From contig NC_090780.1 in NCBI RefSeq assembly GCF_040054535.1, forward strand, positions 1,420,001 through 1,484,000: 64,000 bases of DNA, written 5' to 3'. Origin of the DNA: Antennarius striatus (Eukaryota > Chordata > Actinopteri > Lophiiformes > Antennariidae). The notes beneath the pieces were generated by a model. The model was not told the DNA's origin and did not search any database. It saw nothing but the letters and a program-made list of their open reading frames with translations. Below, one piece after another: positions 27,879 through 40,109 of this stretch; the first letter of the stretch is position 1; each line of letters opens with the position of its first letter. Made by a program: the position numbers and the translations under genes.

Positions 27879-30690
27879 CTAATGCTGTGACCACTTGATG
27901 CTCTTCAGATCAATGCCTTCTTGAACCATCTCCCACAGAGGACTGAGAGAGACAGAGACAGAGAGACAGAGGAAGAGAGAGACAGAGAGAGGTTATTGGT
28001 TCGTACTGCTGTCAATGTCGCAATCACAGCCATTGGAGGACGATGAGGAATAAATGTACACACGACCAAACGTGTCACTCTGCTGCCGTCGCACGCTTAC
28101 GACCCCGAGTGTCATCCCGTTCTTAAACCGTAGGATTTGATCTGACGTCGATCCACCCTTTACCTCCAGAACAGCTTCCACTGCTCTAGGAAGACTTTCA
28201 TCAAGGTTTAGGAATGTCTTTGGAACGTCTGACCGTTCTACAGGAGGTGTTGCACTATTACTACTTCCATCAGTACTATTATTATTGTTACTACTACTAC
28301 TAGTACTATTACTACCAATATTACTACTACTACTATTATTACTGCTAGTACTACTACTATGACTACTAATACAACTACTACTAGTATTGCTAGATGTCTA
28401 GGGGATTGATTTATACACCTGTAGCCAGGAAGTGATTGGAACGCCTGAATTCAACCATTTGGATTTGTGAGCAAACACTTCTGATGATGAGTGTATGCAG
28501 CACCAGAGGTAGGCTGGTATGTTGACAATATGGTGCTAAAATAAATAACAGAAAACCTGAATAAAACGTGCAAAAGAATATCACAGGAAGAATACAGCAG
28601 AAACCTCACCTCATCTCTCTGAGTCTGGAAACCTGCTGGATACATTTGTTTGCGGTGTAGTCCACCTCTTCTTCTGTGGTGAACCTGCCAATGCCAAACC
28701 TGACACACACACACACACGCACACACAGATGTTTCATGTTTTTGTCTGTGCTTCTCACCTGAGCCGTCCGTCATTTAAATTATTTTGTTTGACTAAACCT
28801 TAACACGACTTCAATTCTTTTTATCATCCTGATTGTATAATCTGAGTAAATTTTGTTGAAATGAAATGACGAGTTCAATAAAACTAAATTATCCACACTG
28901 TAATAAGAATTGTTAGCGGGTTACAATCGGGGTCATGGCTGTACCTGATGGACGAATGAGCCAGGTCTTCATCTGCTCCGATAGCTCTGAGGACGTAAGA
29001 CGGTTCCAGAGACGCTGATGTGCATGCACTGAAGGAACACACAAACACTCATCTATCAGCATTCAAACTCTCACAAAGCTGCTCACAAAACACACCACGT
29101 ATATCCTTCAACACGTGTGGATTATTCCTTTTATATGTTTCACAAAGCCATTCTTGATGGAACGAAACAGGGAGCATGAAAGGTAATTATCCCTCCTGAT
29201 GTTGGAAAAAAACTCTATAGATACAGCCGAACCCACACACATCCGGATGAAGATACGAGGAGTAAAAGTCATGAACGTGAGCAAACTGATGGCTGGCAAG
29301 AGAAAAACCATGTGTGTCTGACCTCCCAGATGACAGAGCAACATCCTTCAGCGCCATCAACAGACTCTCTCCCTCCACATAGGCAAAGGACAGGTTAACA
29401 CAGCCTGCAAAGGAAACACAGTAAGGCTGAGTGATCGTCCTGAAGTACAGGAGTTAAGTCAGAACCATGTGGTGGTAGAGGTAGTAATAGTACTAGTAGT
29501 AGTAGTAGTAATAGTAATACAGTGGTATCTCTACTTATGAATGTCTCTACTTACGAAACTTCTCAGCAGGAAGATTTTGCCTCTAGTTACGAAAGAAATT
29601 TCGAGTTACGAAAGGTAAAACTACAGTATGGGCTGATACTCGCAGCTCCCACAGGTTCCTGAATGCAACATTCTTATAGCTGCTCTGTCATTGGCTAGTA
29701 TCTTCCTGGCATCCCATTGGCTAAGAGGGACCTCTGTGTGGAGCTAGATAAGTGTCTATGCAGCGTCCTCGTCATTCTGCTCTCAACCCATGAGGTGTTC
29801 TGACAGTTTTACGTAAATATATTAACTTTTAGAGTATTCACTATTGACCCCAAGAACGTGACGGAGAAAAGAGGAAAAGAAAAGACCAAGAAAAGATTTT
29901 TTGTCCGTACAAACAAAGCAAGAGATCATAGAAAAGCTTGAAAAAGGGATGCGTTTGGTTGATCTCTCCAAAGAATATGGCTGTAATGCATCTACAATCA
30001 CCATGTTATTAAAACAAAAGGAAGTTGAAGGAGTTTAAGGCGTCACGTGGGTGGTTGGAGAAGTTCAGAAGGAGGACTGGAATTAACTCTGTTGTTCATG
30101 GGGGGGCAAGAGGGCATGAACCAAAGAGGGCAAAAACCAATGAGGACAGCAGTTAAAAGGTAAATGACCGTCATTTTTATTTTTTATTCTTTGTTTTATA
30201 CATTGTGAACAACTCTCATTTATTGTGAAATAATCTAATCCTAACATGTATTTGTTACATGTTTTGATGCATTTTTATGCTTTATTAAACATTTATGTCT
30301 GAATTTTGGGGGGCTTGGAACGGATTAGGGCATTTGCATGGAAAACGTCTCTACTTACGAAATTCTTTCCAGAACCAATTAATTTCATAAGTAGAGGTAC
30401 CGCTGTATTAGAAGTAATAGCGGCAGTTTTTTTTTAAAAGTTTTTTTTTTACACTTTCATAGACTGTTTAAAGCACTTGTACGTGCTCCGCGTTCCGTAA
30501 GTTTCAGAACATGGCGCACTTCCGGATGCTGTCAGCCAATAGAATGCATGTACGGTATCATGTGACTACCTACTAGAAATCCACGATGTAGTGAAGTCAC
30601 GCTTCTTGAAGTGCGAATAAGCGGGGGATTACTGTAGCAGTAATAGTAGTTGTAGTAGCAATACAATAGTACTTCAAAACATAGTTTAAT

Positions 30691-30731
<41 letters not shown>

Positions 30732-33700
30732 ACCAGGGTAGCGTTGCTCTGGATCTCCATTCATGATAACATCAGGAAGCCCAGACGTGATCTTCTGGAC
30801 CAGACGATTAGCAAGTTTGGAGACTCTATCGTGATCATACTGTGGATGCAAACACACACACACACACACACACATGTTAACACACTATGTTTACAGATGT
30901 TTGTGAGGGTTGAGTCTGGGGGCGTGTGGCTTCTTTCACCTCCATCTCCTGCTGAGCGATGCTGCACGCGGCCCCCAGCCCGACGGCTAGAGGGGTGGGA
31001 ACGGTGCCGGAGCGCAGACCTCTCTCCTGTCCGCCGCCATTCTGCAGCGGCTCCAGACGCACTCGGGGCCGGCGACGCACATACAATGCTCCCACACCTG
31101 GACACACACACACACAACCTTATTTATTACAAAATCCATGGAGACCAAACTGAAGGAGGGGGGGCGGCTGGGAAAACGTCAAAACAGGAAGTAAATGCAC
31201 GGTGATGCTCGTGCGACAGCGAACCTTTTGGACCGTATATCTTGTGGCCGCTGATGGACATCAGGTCTATCTTCCAGTCATGAACATCGATGGGAATCTT
31301 TCCAACGGCCTGAGCAGCGTCGGTGTGAAGGAACACTCCTCTAGAGCGACACATCTGACCTGTGGACAAGAAAACAACAGACCTCTCGGCTTTAATGGCC
31401 TAGGGTGTGTGTGTGTGTGTGTGTCACACACACGAGGAACCTGACTCGTGCTCTGGTTACCGATCTCTTTGATGGGCTGTCTGACTCCGATCTCGTTGTT
31501 AACGGTCATCACCGACACCAGAGAGGTGTCAGGACGGATGGCGGCCTCCAGAACCTGAAAACACACACGGTTTTATGCAGTCTGAACGCTCAGTAAACGA
31601 GTCAAACGTTCCGCCTCCATCTGGTCTCTGCGGTAACTGTGTACCTCCAGGTCCAGCAGTCCGTTCTTCTGGACCGGCAGGTAGGAGACACTGAAGCCCT
31701 CGGCCTCCAGGACTCGACACGAGTCTAGAACACACTTGTGTTCTGTCTGAGTGGTGATCACGTGCCGCTTCTTGGACTGGTAGAATCGAGCCACACCCTG
31801 TAGGAGACACAGGAACATCTTAGCCCACTACCAAACTTTCCAGAAACCTCAGTGTGAGGAGAACTCAATGGCTTTAAGGTTATTCTCTCATTATTGCCTG
31901 ACTCAGAACCAATGAGCTTCTGATGTCTGGAGGGCTTTATTTGACCACTACAAAAGGCTTTCACTTAATAACATACTAGGTGAAGGAAGCACCACTGTGT
32001 GGAGATATCTGGACCTCTTAGCCAACAGTAAAGACAAAAGGACCATGTGGCTCCAGCCCTACAGGAGTCTTCTACAGTTAGTCTTCTGTTTCAGCTTTCA
32101 CTCCGCTGGGAGGGTCAGGGTTAGGGTGATGGTAATGGATTAGACCAAGTCTTAGACCAAGTCTTAGACCAAGTCTTAGACCAAGTCTAAGACCAAGTCT
32201 AAGACCAAGTCTAAGACCAAGTCTAAGACCAAGACTTAGACCAAGACTTAGACCAAGACTTAGACCAAGACTTAGACCAAGACTTAGACCAAGACTTAGA
32301 CCAAGACTTAGACCAAGACTTAGACCAAGACTTAGACCAAGACTTAGACCAAGACTTAGACCAAGACTTAGACCAAGACTTAGACCAAGACTTAGACCAA
32401 GACTTAGACCAAGACTTAGACCAAGACTTAGACCAAGACTTAGACCAAGACTTAGACCAAGACTTAGACCAAGACTTAGACCAAGACTTAGACCAAGACT
32501 TAGACCAAGACTTAGACCAAGACTTAGACCAAGACTTAGACCAAGACTTAGACCAAGACTTAGACCAAGACTTAGACCAAGACTTAGACCAAGACTTAGA
32601 CCAAGACTTAGACCAAGACTTAGACCAAGACTTAGACCAAGACTTAGACCAAGACTTAGACCAAGACTTAGACCAAGACTTAGACCAAGACTTAGACCAA
32701 GACTTAGACCAAGACTTTAAATTTTTTTTTTTTTTTAAATTTTATATACTGGTTTGATCCCCGAAGGGAAATTAAGAAAGCACACTCTAGCTACTGATTA
32801 CAAACGCATGCATACATATTTGTGAGTACAGGCCCCTGTATCACACACACACACATAGGGGCCTGTAGGCATGCAGGGGAGGTAGAGTGGCAGGCAGCTC
32901 CTTCTTGGTGCGCCTCAAATGAGCAATTTGTAAAGGGGACGGCACCTTGCTCAAGGGTGCCTCGGCAGTGCTCCGGAGATGAGCTGACACCTCCCACTGT
33001 TAGCTCACCTCCGGGTATTTTTGGGGGGCGGGAGCGGGAATCGAACCGCCGATCTTAAATCATAGGACGACCCGCTCTACCGCCCGCTTTACCACTGAGC
33101 CACTGCCGCCCGACTTAGACCAAGACTTAGACCAAGACTTAGACCAAGACTTAGACCAAGTCTTAGACCAAGTCTTAGACGAAGACTTAGAGAATTAGGA
33201 TTAGGATCAGGGTCAGGCTGCACAGTTACAGTTAACCATGGACTATCTAGCAGCTGACTCACTGCAAAGGCTGCTTTCTACCGAGGGCCAGCGTCAAAGG
33301 AGCTGTTCAGAACAAGCCGTTGTTACGTAAACGTGTGTTTAGGTGCAGAGCATCACACAGGAGCCATGATGGGTCTGAATGAAACACCCGACTTTACATT
33401 AAAGGTGTCAAAGCACACGCAGAAGGGCGGGTGTGACCTGACCTTGATAGACATGTTGTTGGACTCTGTGGCGCCGCTGGTGAAGACGATCTCTCTGGGA
33501 TCTGCTCCAATCAGATCAGCGACCTGCTGCTCAGAGGCGAGACGCCTACCAGTTACTACCTTCTAGACAGGAAGATGACTTCACACACACTTTGTGAACT
33601 AACTGAGGGTCTCTACCTTCCTGGCCGTCTCCATGGCGGTCTCACTCTCCCAGCCATAGGCGTGAGTTCTGGAGTGAGGGTTACCATAGTAGTTCACCTG

Positions 33701-34859
33701 GAAAGGCAACATGGCATCCAGCACACGGGGATCCTACACGCCAACACACACATACACACATAACACTCGGATATCAGATGGTAACGCCTGTAACCGTGAC
33801 AGCATGGGTGGGAGGGCTCACCATGGGTGTGGTAGCCTGGAAATCCATGTAGAGGGGGCGGGGCTCATCTTTGTCGAGGTCTTTCTTCTTGATCTCTGCA
33901 CCGTAAAGAACAGGCAGGAAATGATCACGATGCTCCCGAGATTGAAGCACTAATCTATAATCTAATCTATAATCCAATCTCAAGAAGCACTGTCCTGCTG
34001 TTATCTTTGCATGCAGGGTTTCTCTGTCTTGTACGTAAATCATATTTGAGAGAAATAAACGCTTCTCCCTCCTTTGTGTGGCCTGGTGTCTCTTCCTCTA
34101 GCGGAGTAACGACCACAGTGGTGGACTTGTTTGTGACGTCACACACATCACCCACACACACTTATTACAAAGATGAGGGAATAAAAGTCTAACATCACAC
34201 CAGGTCCAAACCTCCACCATCCTGTACCCTGCTGTTATCCTGAACCTTTTCCTTTGTCTTCTTGGGAGGTCAATGATTGTCTCCTTGAGTGCAATTACAA
34301 AATCAAAACACAACTACTGAACCTTGATGGTGTCACATTGGCTGCCGATCTAATAAAATGTAAGATTTATTTGGAGATTTAAACAAATAATTTAGTAACG
34401 CACTGAATCTCTCTGGGTTTATGGAAGAATATGTACAGTAATATAAAAGTGTGTGTATACACATACATAAGCATACATTATATATAAGCTATATTTAATA
34501 TATATCTACATATATTAAAACATTAAAAAATATGAGTATATATACAGTATACACCTGAGTGTACGGGTTAGGGTTAGGGTTGCAAAACGTTTTAAAATTC
34601 TATTTAAAATTAAAAAATAAACTATTGATATCCATCCCAAACCCAGTTTAAAAAAAAGAATAATGATGAAATGGATCTTAATTTCCCTTCGGGGATCAGT
34701 ATAGTATATAATTTTATTTTGTTTTTTAATTTAAAAATGAAATGTCCAACTCATGTTATAAAACATGAAGTCAGGCTGAACAAAAGTGAATGTTCTACAA
34801 AACAATAATTCAATCAGCAGGTGACTTTCTGTTGTAGGTTCATCATAACTGCGCCACAT

Positions 34860-34912
<53 letters not shown>

Positions 34913-35301
34913 GTGTGCGTTACACAAGAGGTTGTACAACAACACACGCACTAATTGTGTGCAGTAGTTCTATCCCCCACGTTGATCCACATCCACTTTA
35001 ATTCTTAATTCGTTTCACCTGAAGTGTGACCGAGGATAATGCCTGAATAAAAACGGTTTTTTACTGTCCCCTCAGCCCTTCTGAAGCTGATCTCTAGTTA
35101 GTTACTGAGGTGAAAACATTCCGTTCTTAATTTAATTAAAGCTCATGTGAAACTGCGCCACTGTCGCGGTAGCTTCATGCTAGCTGCTCCGGTACCTGTC
35201 TGGATGTCGGCGGCGGCTGTCTGCGCAGAGGCCAGGCGGACAGGGCTCCACAAGCCCGGCCTTGACAGCCGGGTGCACGCGGTTCTGGCTGGGGAAAACA
35301 T
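27879..35301 (-). CDS. nfs1: Mitochondrial cysteine desulfurase NFS1 (13 exons)
   Basis: Exons in transcript order: 35301-35196, 33895-33822, 33733-33617, 33529-33443, 31797-31645, 31554-31461, 31359-31225, 31097-30940, 30839-30734, 29404-29323, 29028-28945, 28699-28610, 27942-27879. The total is 449 aa; human NFS1 has 457. This PLP enzyme converts cysteine to alanine, passes persulfide sulfur to the Fe-S scaffold with ISD11, ACP and frataxin, and also serves tRNA thiolation. Residues 1 to about 35 are Arg/Ala/Ser-rich ([12 protein letters not shown]), an apparent mitochondrial presequence. The PLP lysine is in [12 protein letters not shown] (K250). The mobile catalytic cysteine is C373 in SSGSACTSAS, split across exons 10-11. 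Other anchors are [19 protein letters not shown]-like [11 protein letters not shown] and MNGDP. It ends IKWSQH. All donors are GT. Start choice: first ATG of the CpG-rich exon, fitting the presequence. A minus-strand AATAAA at about 27002 may end the 3' UTR. Confidence 0.97.
28255..28396. repeat. Interrupted (TAC/ACT)n trinucleotide tract
   Basis: About 140 bp of imperfect ACT/ATT/AGT triplets lie in the last nfs1 intron. A smaller (TAG)n stretch at 29475-29517 abuts the Tigger-like element. Confidence 0.85.
29520..30405 (+). mobile_element. Tigger-like (pogo) DNA transposon remnant
   Basis: The terminal inverted repeats are CAGTGGTATCTCTACTTATG at the left and the inverse of CAGCGGTACCTCTACTTATG at the right. 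They are flanked by TA at 29518-29519 and 30406-30407. Between about 29851 and 30040 the plus strand reads as a helix-turn-helix segment ([19 protein letters not shown], then [10 protein letters not shown]), matching the CENP-B-type DNA-binding N-terminus of Tigger transposases. The catalytic domain is absent. The 886-bp element sits in the nfs1 intron between exons 9 and 10. Confidence 0.8.
30475..30634. mobile_element. MITE fragment, copy c
   Basis: Contains 'tgctgtcagccaatagaatgc', 'catgtgactacctactag' and the right terminus 'gggggattactg' followed by TA, all matching the element at 377-719. The left end is truncated at about 30475. It lies in the same nfs1 intron as the Tigger-like copy. 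Confidence 0.7.
32141..32716. repeat. 12-bp minisatellite (GACTTAGACCAA)n, main block
   Basis: About 48 tandem 12-bp units. The left edge carries the variants gtcttagaccaa and gtctaagaccaa, then about 40 virtually identical gacttagaccaa units. The motif includes CTTAGAC...GTCTAAG inverted halves. It lies in the nfs1 intron between exons 4 and 5 and resumes after the SINE at 33111-33190. Confidence 0.95.
32717..33108 (-). mobile_element. tRNA-derived SINE inserted in the minisatellite
   Basis: Read on the minus strand, the head is 'ggcggcagtggctcagtggt', which includes an A-box-like TGGCTCAGTGGT. About 40 bp further on is a B-box-like GGTTCGATTCC. A conserved fish SINE body follows ('ccttgagcaaggtgcc'), then a CA run, then a LINE-like tail (tttcccttcggggatcaaa, followed by a T/A-rich end). 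Its 3' end faces left. The 12-bp array continues on both sides, so the insertion post-dates at least part of the array. Confidence 0.85.
33111..33190. repeat. 12-bp minisatellite, block right of the SINE
   Basis: About six to seven further gacttagaccaa/gtcttagaccaa units continue the array interrupted at 32717-33108. Confidence 0.9.
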
Positions 35302-35470
35302 CTGGACGGGCTGGTTCCGCCGGGAGACCCGCTGACGTCCAACAGCACGCTGAGCGGACCTGAATACCGGTGAACCGGGTGGACCTGCCGGATCCCGGGG
35401 GTGAAGTGAGGGTCAAGACGGACGGTGACTCCACGAACCACCGCAGACGTGAGACTCGCTCGGTTTGCTT
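35302..35470 (-). promoter_or_regulatory. nfs1: nfs1 5' UTR and CpG-rich promoter region
   Basis: The region upstream of the nfs1 ATG is CG-rich and has no intron needed before the start. Minus-strand ORFs here (84-88 codons) overlap exon 1 in other frames and carry no family similarity. The exact start site is not visible. The expected vertebrate neighbour romo1 was not found on the plus strand next to it. Confidence 0.45.
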
Positions 35471-36015
35471 TGAGGTTGAACGTCAGAGGCTGAACGGGAT
35501 GATTTTTAAACAGGCGTGTTTACAAACACCACTTCCGCCAAGTCCTTTCAAAGTAAAATGCACTTAAATACGAGGGAGAGGTTTTTAGCACTTTAAATCA
35601 CTTTGTTAATTTTTTGACAGTCGGAAGTATATTATTTGAACTTAAATGAATATAATGTGCTAAAAACACGCTTTTTGTTTGGTTTATTGAGGTCCTTTAG
35701 GTCCGCTGATCCTGTAAACACGTACAGCTTTACATTCGCAGACTTTCCGCTGTCTCACTGTTTCACAAGACACCACGAGAGGGGCGGGGTTTCGCAGGGA
35801 CACCACGCTTTGTCATTGGTTTAGAACGTTCGTTCTGTGTCACGTGGCCTCGGTATTTCTCTCCCCTGTGATTAATTACGTCCAGGAGTTTCGAAACGTC
35901 TCCTCAACATCCTGTGAGATTTAGTTAAAAACACAACAGCTTTCGTTGGAAGGTTTTTTTTTTAATGTTAATGATAAATTCAGATCAAACGATGTTGTTG
36001 TGTGTACTCTGACTA

Positions 36016-36018
<3 letters not shown>

Positions 36019-36055
<37 letters not shown>

Positions 36056-36066
36056 TACAGTATATG
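36019..36066. repeat. (AT)n microsatellite
   Basis: A run of about 15 TA units plus 'atatatacagtatatg', in the intergenic stretch between nfs1 and the nested Tc1/LINE. Confidence 0.9.
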
Positions 36067-36149
36067 CATGTACAAAAAACTGGAGTGGAAAACATAATTC
36101 CCCATTGTGTGGACAAATAAAGTGGATTTAATCTTTTCAATCTTTAATA

Positions 36150-36346
36150 TGTCCACCTCTAAATGGCTGAAGAAGAACAAAATGATGACTTCGGACTACA
36201 TGGCCTCATCAAAGTCCTGACCTGAATCCTATTGAGTTGCTCTAGCATCACCTTTAAAAAGGGTGTTTATGCTCAAAATTCATCGAATGTAGTGGAATTA
36301 CAACAATTCTACAAGGAAAGGTGAGCTAAAATACCTCCACAGTGTT
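36150..36346 (+). mobile_element. Tc1-like element, 3' part, left of the LINE
   Basis: The plus strand reads as a degraded C-terminus of a Tc1 transposase: 'aatggctgaagaagaac', 'caaagtcctgacctgaatcc' (the SPDLNPIE-type region) and 'gaattacaacaattct'. It breaks at 'ccacagtgtt' and continues at 38962, so the LINE between the two parts interrupts it. Confidence 0.75.
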
Positions 36347-38961
36347 AGATAAGATAAAGATAAGATAAAAGACCTTTATTGTCCCACAGTGGGGAAATTT
36401 GTGCGATCGTGGCAGCGGGGGGGGGGGTCAAACATAAATAGTTAAATAATATACATACATATTAACATCTGCAACATATGAAATTTACATATTCACATAT
36501 TGGAAACATATTAACATATATCATATTATCCGAATGTACATTATATTTACACACCAAAAAAAAGAAGAATATACACTACAGGCTGGTTTTTACACTGCTC
36601 ATCCGGAGTTAGAACGTTGTGTTCTTTGAGTTTGGTGAGTTGTTGTAGTTCCCTGAGTTCTTTGAGTGGTCTGCTGGGAGGACGGCTGGTTGTACAGTCT
36701 GACAGCCGTGGGCAGGAAGGACCTGCGATAGCGTTCCCTCACGCATCTCGGGTGAAGCAACCTATCGCTGAAGGAGCTCTCCAGTGATGTCAGTGTGCCC
36801 TGTAGAGGGTGGGAGTGGTTCTTCATCATTGATGACAGCTTGTTTGTCATCCTCCTCTCCACCACCACCCCCACTGAGTCCAGGGAGCATCCTAGGACAG
36901 AACCCGCCTTCTTAATCAGCCTGTCCAGTCTCTTCCTGTCGGCCGCAGTGATGCTGCTGCCCCAGCAGACCACCCCATGAAAAATAGCTGAGGCTACAAC
37001 CGTGTCATAAAAGGTCTTTAGGAGTGACCCCCGCACTCCAAAAGACCTCAGCCTCCTGAGCAGATAGAGTCTGCTCTGACCCTTTTTATAAAGTGAGTGA
37101 CTGTTGGTGCTCCAGTCCAGTTTATTGTTGAGGTGAACACCCAGGTACTTGTACGAGGACACCACCTCAATGTCCGTACCCTGGATCTTCACCGGTGTAA
37201 CCGGGCAGCGTGATCGCCTGCGGAAATCCACCACCAGCTCCTTGGTTTTACCCGCGTTGATCTGGAGGCGGTTCCGCTGGCACCAGTCCACAAAGTCCTG
37301 GGTCAGTTCTCTGTACTCTCTATCGTCCCCATCGGTGATGAGGCCGACGATTGCAGAGTCGTCAGAGAACTTCTGCAGGTGACATGTGGGGGAGTTGTAG
37401 GAAAAGTCTGCAGTATACAGGGTGAACAGGAACGGAGCCAGAACCGTTCCCTGAGGTGCCCCTGTGCTGCAGACAACTGTGTTCGACACACAGTCCCGGG
37501 TCCTCACGAACTGCAGACGATTGGTCAAATAGTCCAATATCCAGTCCGTAAGGTGGTGGTCCAGCCCAGTGATCTCCAGTTTGTCCCTCAACAGTGCTGG
37601 TTGTATCGTATTGAAAGCACTGGAGAAATCAAAAAACAAGATTCTCACAGTGCTCCCAGGCCTCTCCAAGTGGGACAGTGCTCGGTCTAGGAGGAAAATG
37701 ACGGCGTCATCCACCCCGATGGCAGGCTGGTAAGCAAACTGGAGTGGGTCCAGTGATGGGCTCACCAGGGGGCGGAGATGACAGAGGACCAAACGCTCCA
37801 GGGTCTTCATCAGGTGAGACGTTAGTGCCACCGGCCTGTAACTGTTTAGGTCCTTGGGATGCGGGATCTTGGGCACGGGAACCAAGCAGGACGTTTTCCA
37901 CAGCTGTGGAACCCTTCCCAGCTTCAGGCTCATGTTGAACATGTGTCCAACAATCCCACACAGCTGGTCTGCGCAGGATTTCAGGAGCCTGGAGCTGATG
38001 CCGTCTGGACCCGCAGCCTTCCTCGTCTTGATCCTCCGGAGCTGGTTTCTCACCTGGGACTCAGTGAGGGACAGGGTGGAGCAGGGGGACTGTGTGCTGG
38101 GGGGTGTGGGTGAGGGGGGTGGGTTGAAGAGGTGAACTGTAGGGGGTGGTTGTAATATGACCTGAGCAGTCGGGGGTGGCCGTGAGCTGATCGTTGTAGA
38201 GGGGGAGGGGGAGGAGCTGTGGTGGTGTTGGAGAGGGGCAGGGGCAGGGGGGCGTGGATGCCTGATCGAATCTATTGAAAAATTTGTTTAGGTCATCTGC
38301 CCACTTCTGGTCCCCAGTGACCTGGCGGTCGGGTCCTTTATGGCCTGAGATGGTCTTCAGGCCCCTCCACACCTCGCTGACGTTATTCTGCTGCAGCTGG
38401 TCCTCCATCTTCCTCCTGTACATGTTCTTCCCCTCTCTGATTTTCCTCCTCAGCTCCCTCTGGACAGCCTTCAGCTCGTCCTTGTTTCCAGACTTAAAGG
38501 CCCTTTTCTTCTCCTTAAGAAGGACCTTAATGTCCGGGGTGATCCAGGGTTTGTTGTTGGGATAACACCGTACGGTCCTGGTGGGTACGGTGTTATCCAC
38601 ACAGAAGTTAATGTAATCTGTGACGGTGTTTGTGAGACCGTCAATGTCCTCCCCATGAGAGTCACAGAATAAATCCCACTCTGTTCTGTGGAAACAGTCC
38701 TTCAAAGCATCTTCTGCCTCGTCGGACCATCTCCTCACAGTGCGGGACACAGCTGGTTGCCTTTCCACAAGAGGCTTGTAGACGGGCAGGAGATGAACCA
38801 GGTTGTGGTCTGCTCTTCCCAGGGGGGGGAGGGGTGATGATACGTATGCCTCCTTGGTGTTGGCATAGCACAGGTCCAGTATTTTACTGTCTCTGGTGAA
38901 ACAAGTAACATACTGGGTGAAGGTGGGCAGAGTGGAGGACGGGGGGGCGTGATTAAAGTCC
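36347..38961 (-). mobile_element. 5'-truncated Rex1/L2-type LINE with RT
   Basis: The minus-strand element starts inside the endonuclease domain at the DFNHA motif (about 38955-38940). The endonuclease C-terminus follows (LGRADHNLVHLLPVY), then a linker and the reverse transcriptase (36599-38053, 484 codons). The RT shows KAAGPDGI, LNSYRPVALTS, FFDFSSAFNTI, GAPQGTVLAP, and FSDDSAIVG in place of the FADD box. The linker (to about 38061) and RT are in different frames, implying one indel in the Pro-rich stretch at about 38060-38250. The 3' UTR ends 'ggacaataaaggtcttttatc' plus a (TTATC)-like tail at the left. The candidate 7-bp target duplication CAGTGTT is at 36340-36346 and 38962-38968. The family is inferred from motifs (CR1/jockey group); Rex1 versus L2 is not settled. 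Confidence 0.85.
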
Positions 38962-39095
38962 CAGTGTTGTACAAGTTATCGTGACCACTTGCTTGCCGTT
39001 GTTGCTGCTCAGGGTGGACAAGCTGTTATTAGATTTAGGGGGCAGTCAATTCTTCACGTAGGATCACGTGAGTTCGGGTTTTGTTTTCCCTGCAT
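38962..39095 (+). mobile_element. Tc1-like element, 3' part, right of the LINE
   Basis: 'gttgttgctgctcagggtgg', 'attagatttagggggcagtcaattcttcac' and 'ggttttgttttccctgcat' are the familiar 3' non-coding end of fish Tc1 elements, in register with the part ending at 36346. Confidence 0.7.
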
Positions 39096-39114
39096 AGAAA
39101 CGGTACATCCATCC

Positions 39115-39245
39115 ACCCGTCGCACGCACCCACCTTGTGAGTCGTGAATCTGCTGGAGTCTATCCCTGCTGTTTATGGGCGAGAAGCAGGATACATCCCA
39201 GATGAGACGCCAGCTCATTGCTGGGCCACATGAAAGAAAACACTC
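39115..39245. repeat. Common fish interspersed repeat fragment
   Basis: 'ctggagtctatccctgctg', 'atgggcgagaagcaggatac' and 'gacgccagctcattgctggg' match a very widespread teleost repeat. It recurs in this window at 58778-58960, inverted at 59420-59640, and in part at 62137-62200. I do not assign a class. Confidence 0.6.
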
Positions 39246-40109
39246 ATACCTTCAGAGAATTTGGTGTGACTAGGGGTACGTTTCACAAAGCAGGTTTAGT
39301 TAAACCCTGGGTAAGTTAAGCCTGAAATCAGGGAAAACGCGGGTTTTGGTTTCACAAAGGGAAGTAACGCAACTTTTACAATCCCATCAAGGCTCCCTTA
39401 TATAATGAGGCTGATGATGTGAACAGGAAGTCCAGTCACAACAAAAATGTGCAGGTACATGTAGACTGACTGTTTGAACATGTTAGAAATTGCATCATAG
39501 ATAAACTAAGATCTGTCCAGATAATGTGTGACGCTGCTGACTACATTTCTGATGTGGGGGCAGTGGTTCTGGGTCGTTTCCTCAGCAGCAGACTGTAACG
39601 TGATAGGTAGAGCAAAGGTTTGCAGTAATTCTCTAGTCTCTGTCCTTTATTTCACTCTAATGAATCCACTATATATCACAGGAGACTTTGATGTTTTTTT
39701 ACTGGCACAGTGGTTACCCATGGCAACCGAGGCTGCTGACCCCTGACACTGACCCAGGCCCTCAACAGAACTTCAACTGGGTTCGTGCAGGACGAGATGC
39801 AGGTGGTGATGACCATAGCCCTGGTGAAAGCCCGGATGATTCTAGTTTTCGGTTCTTTTATAACGTAGGATCATTCATGTTTTTGAATATCCTTCTTGTC
39901 AGCTGTTTTTGTAATGTGCATATGCCGATTTACTCTTTTCGATTTACACCTCCATCTACGGTAACTCTAGTCCAACTTGATTCCATTAACCTGGGTGAAG
40001 TCTGGGTGTACCCATCATGCTACGCCTCCGACACACACACACACACACACACCAGTGTCTTACTCACACTGGCCTTGTCTCTCGTCTTCCCATCTTATCC
40101 GGTTCCTGA

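Noticed and set aside
33040-33108. tRNA-like sequence with A and B boxes
   Set aside because: It is the head of a SINE in the middle of a minisatellite and does not form a full tRNA, so it is not listed as a tRNA gene.
32141-33190. Regular 12-bp repeats considered as a CRISPR-like array
   Set aside because: Units are directly adjacent with no spacers and lie in a vertebrate intron.
35175-35441. 84- and 88-codon minus-strand ORFs overlapping nfs1 exon 1
   Set aside because: They are alternative frames. The third frame gives the presequence starting MFSPARTA, with a correct-phase donor.
36599-38053. 484-codon RT ORF as a host gene
   Set aside because: It is the RT of a 5'-truncated LINE with target duplication and a LINE 3' tail.
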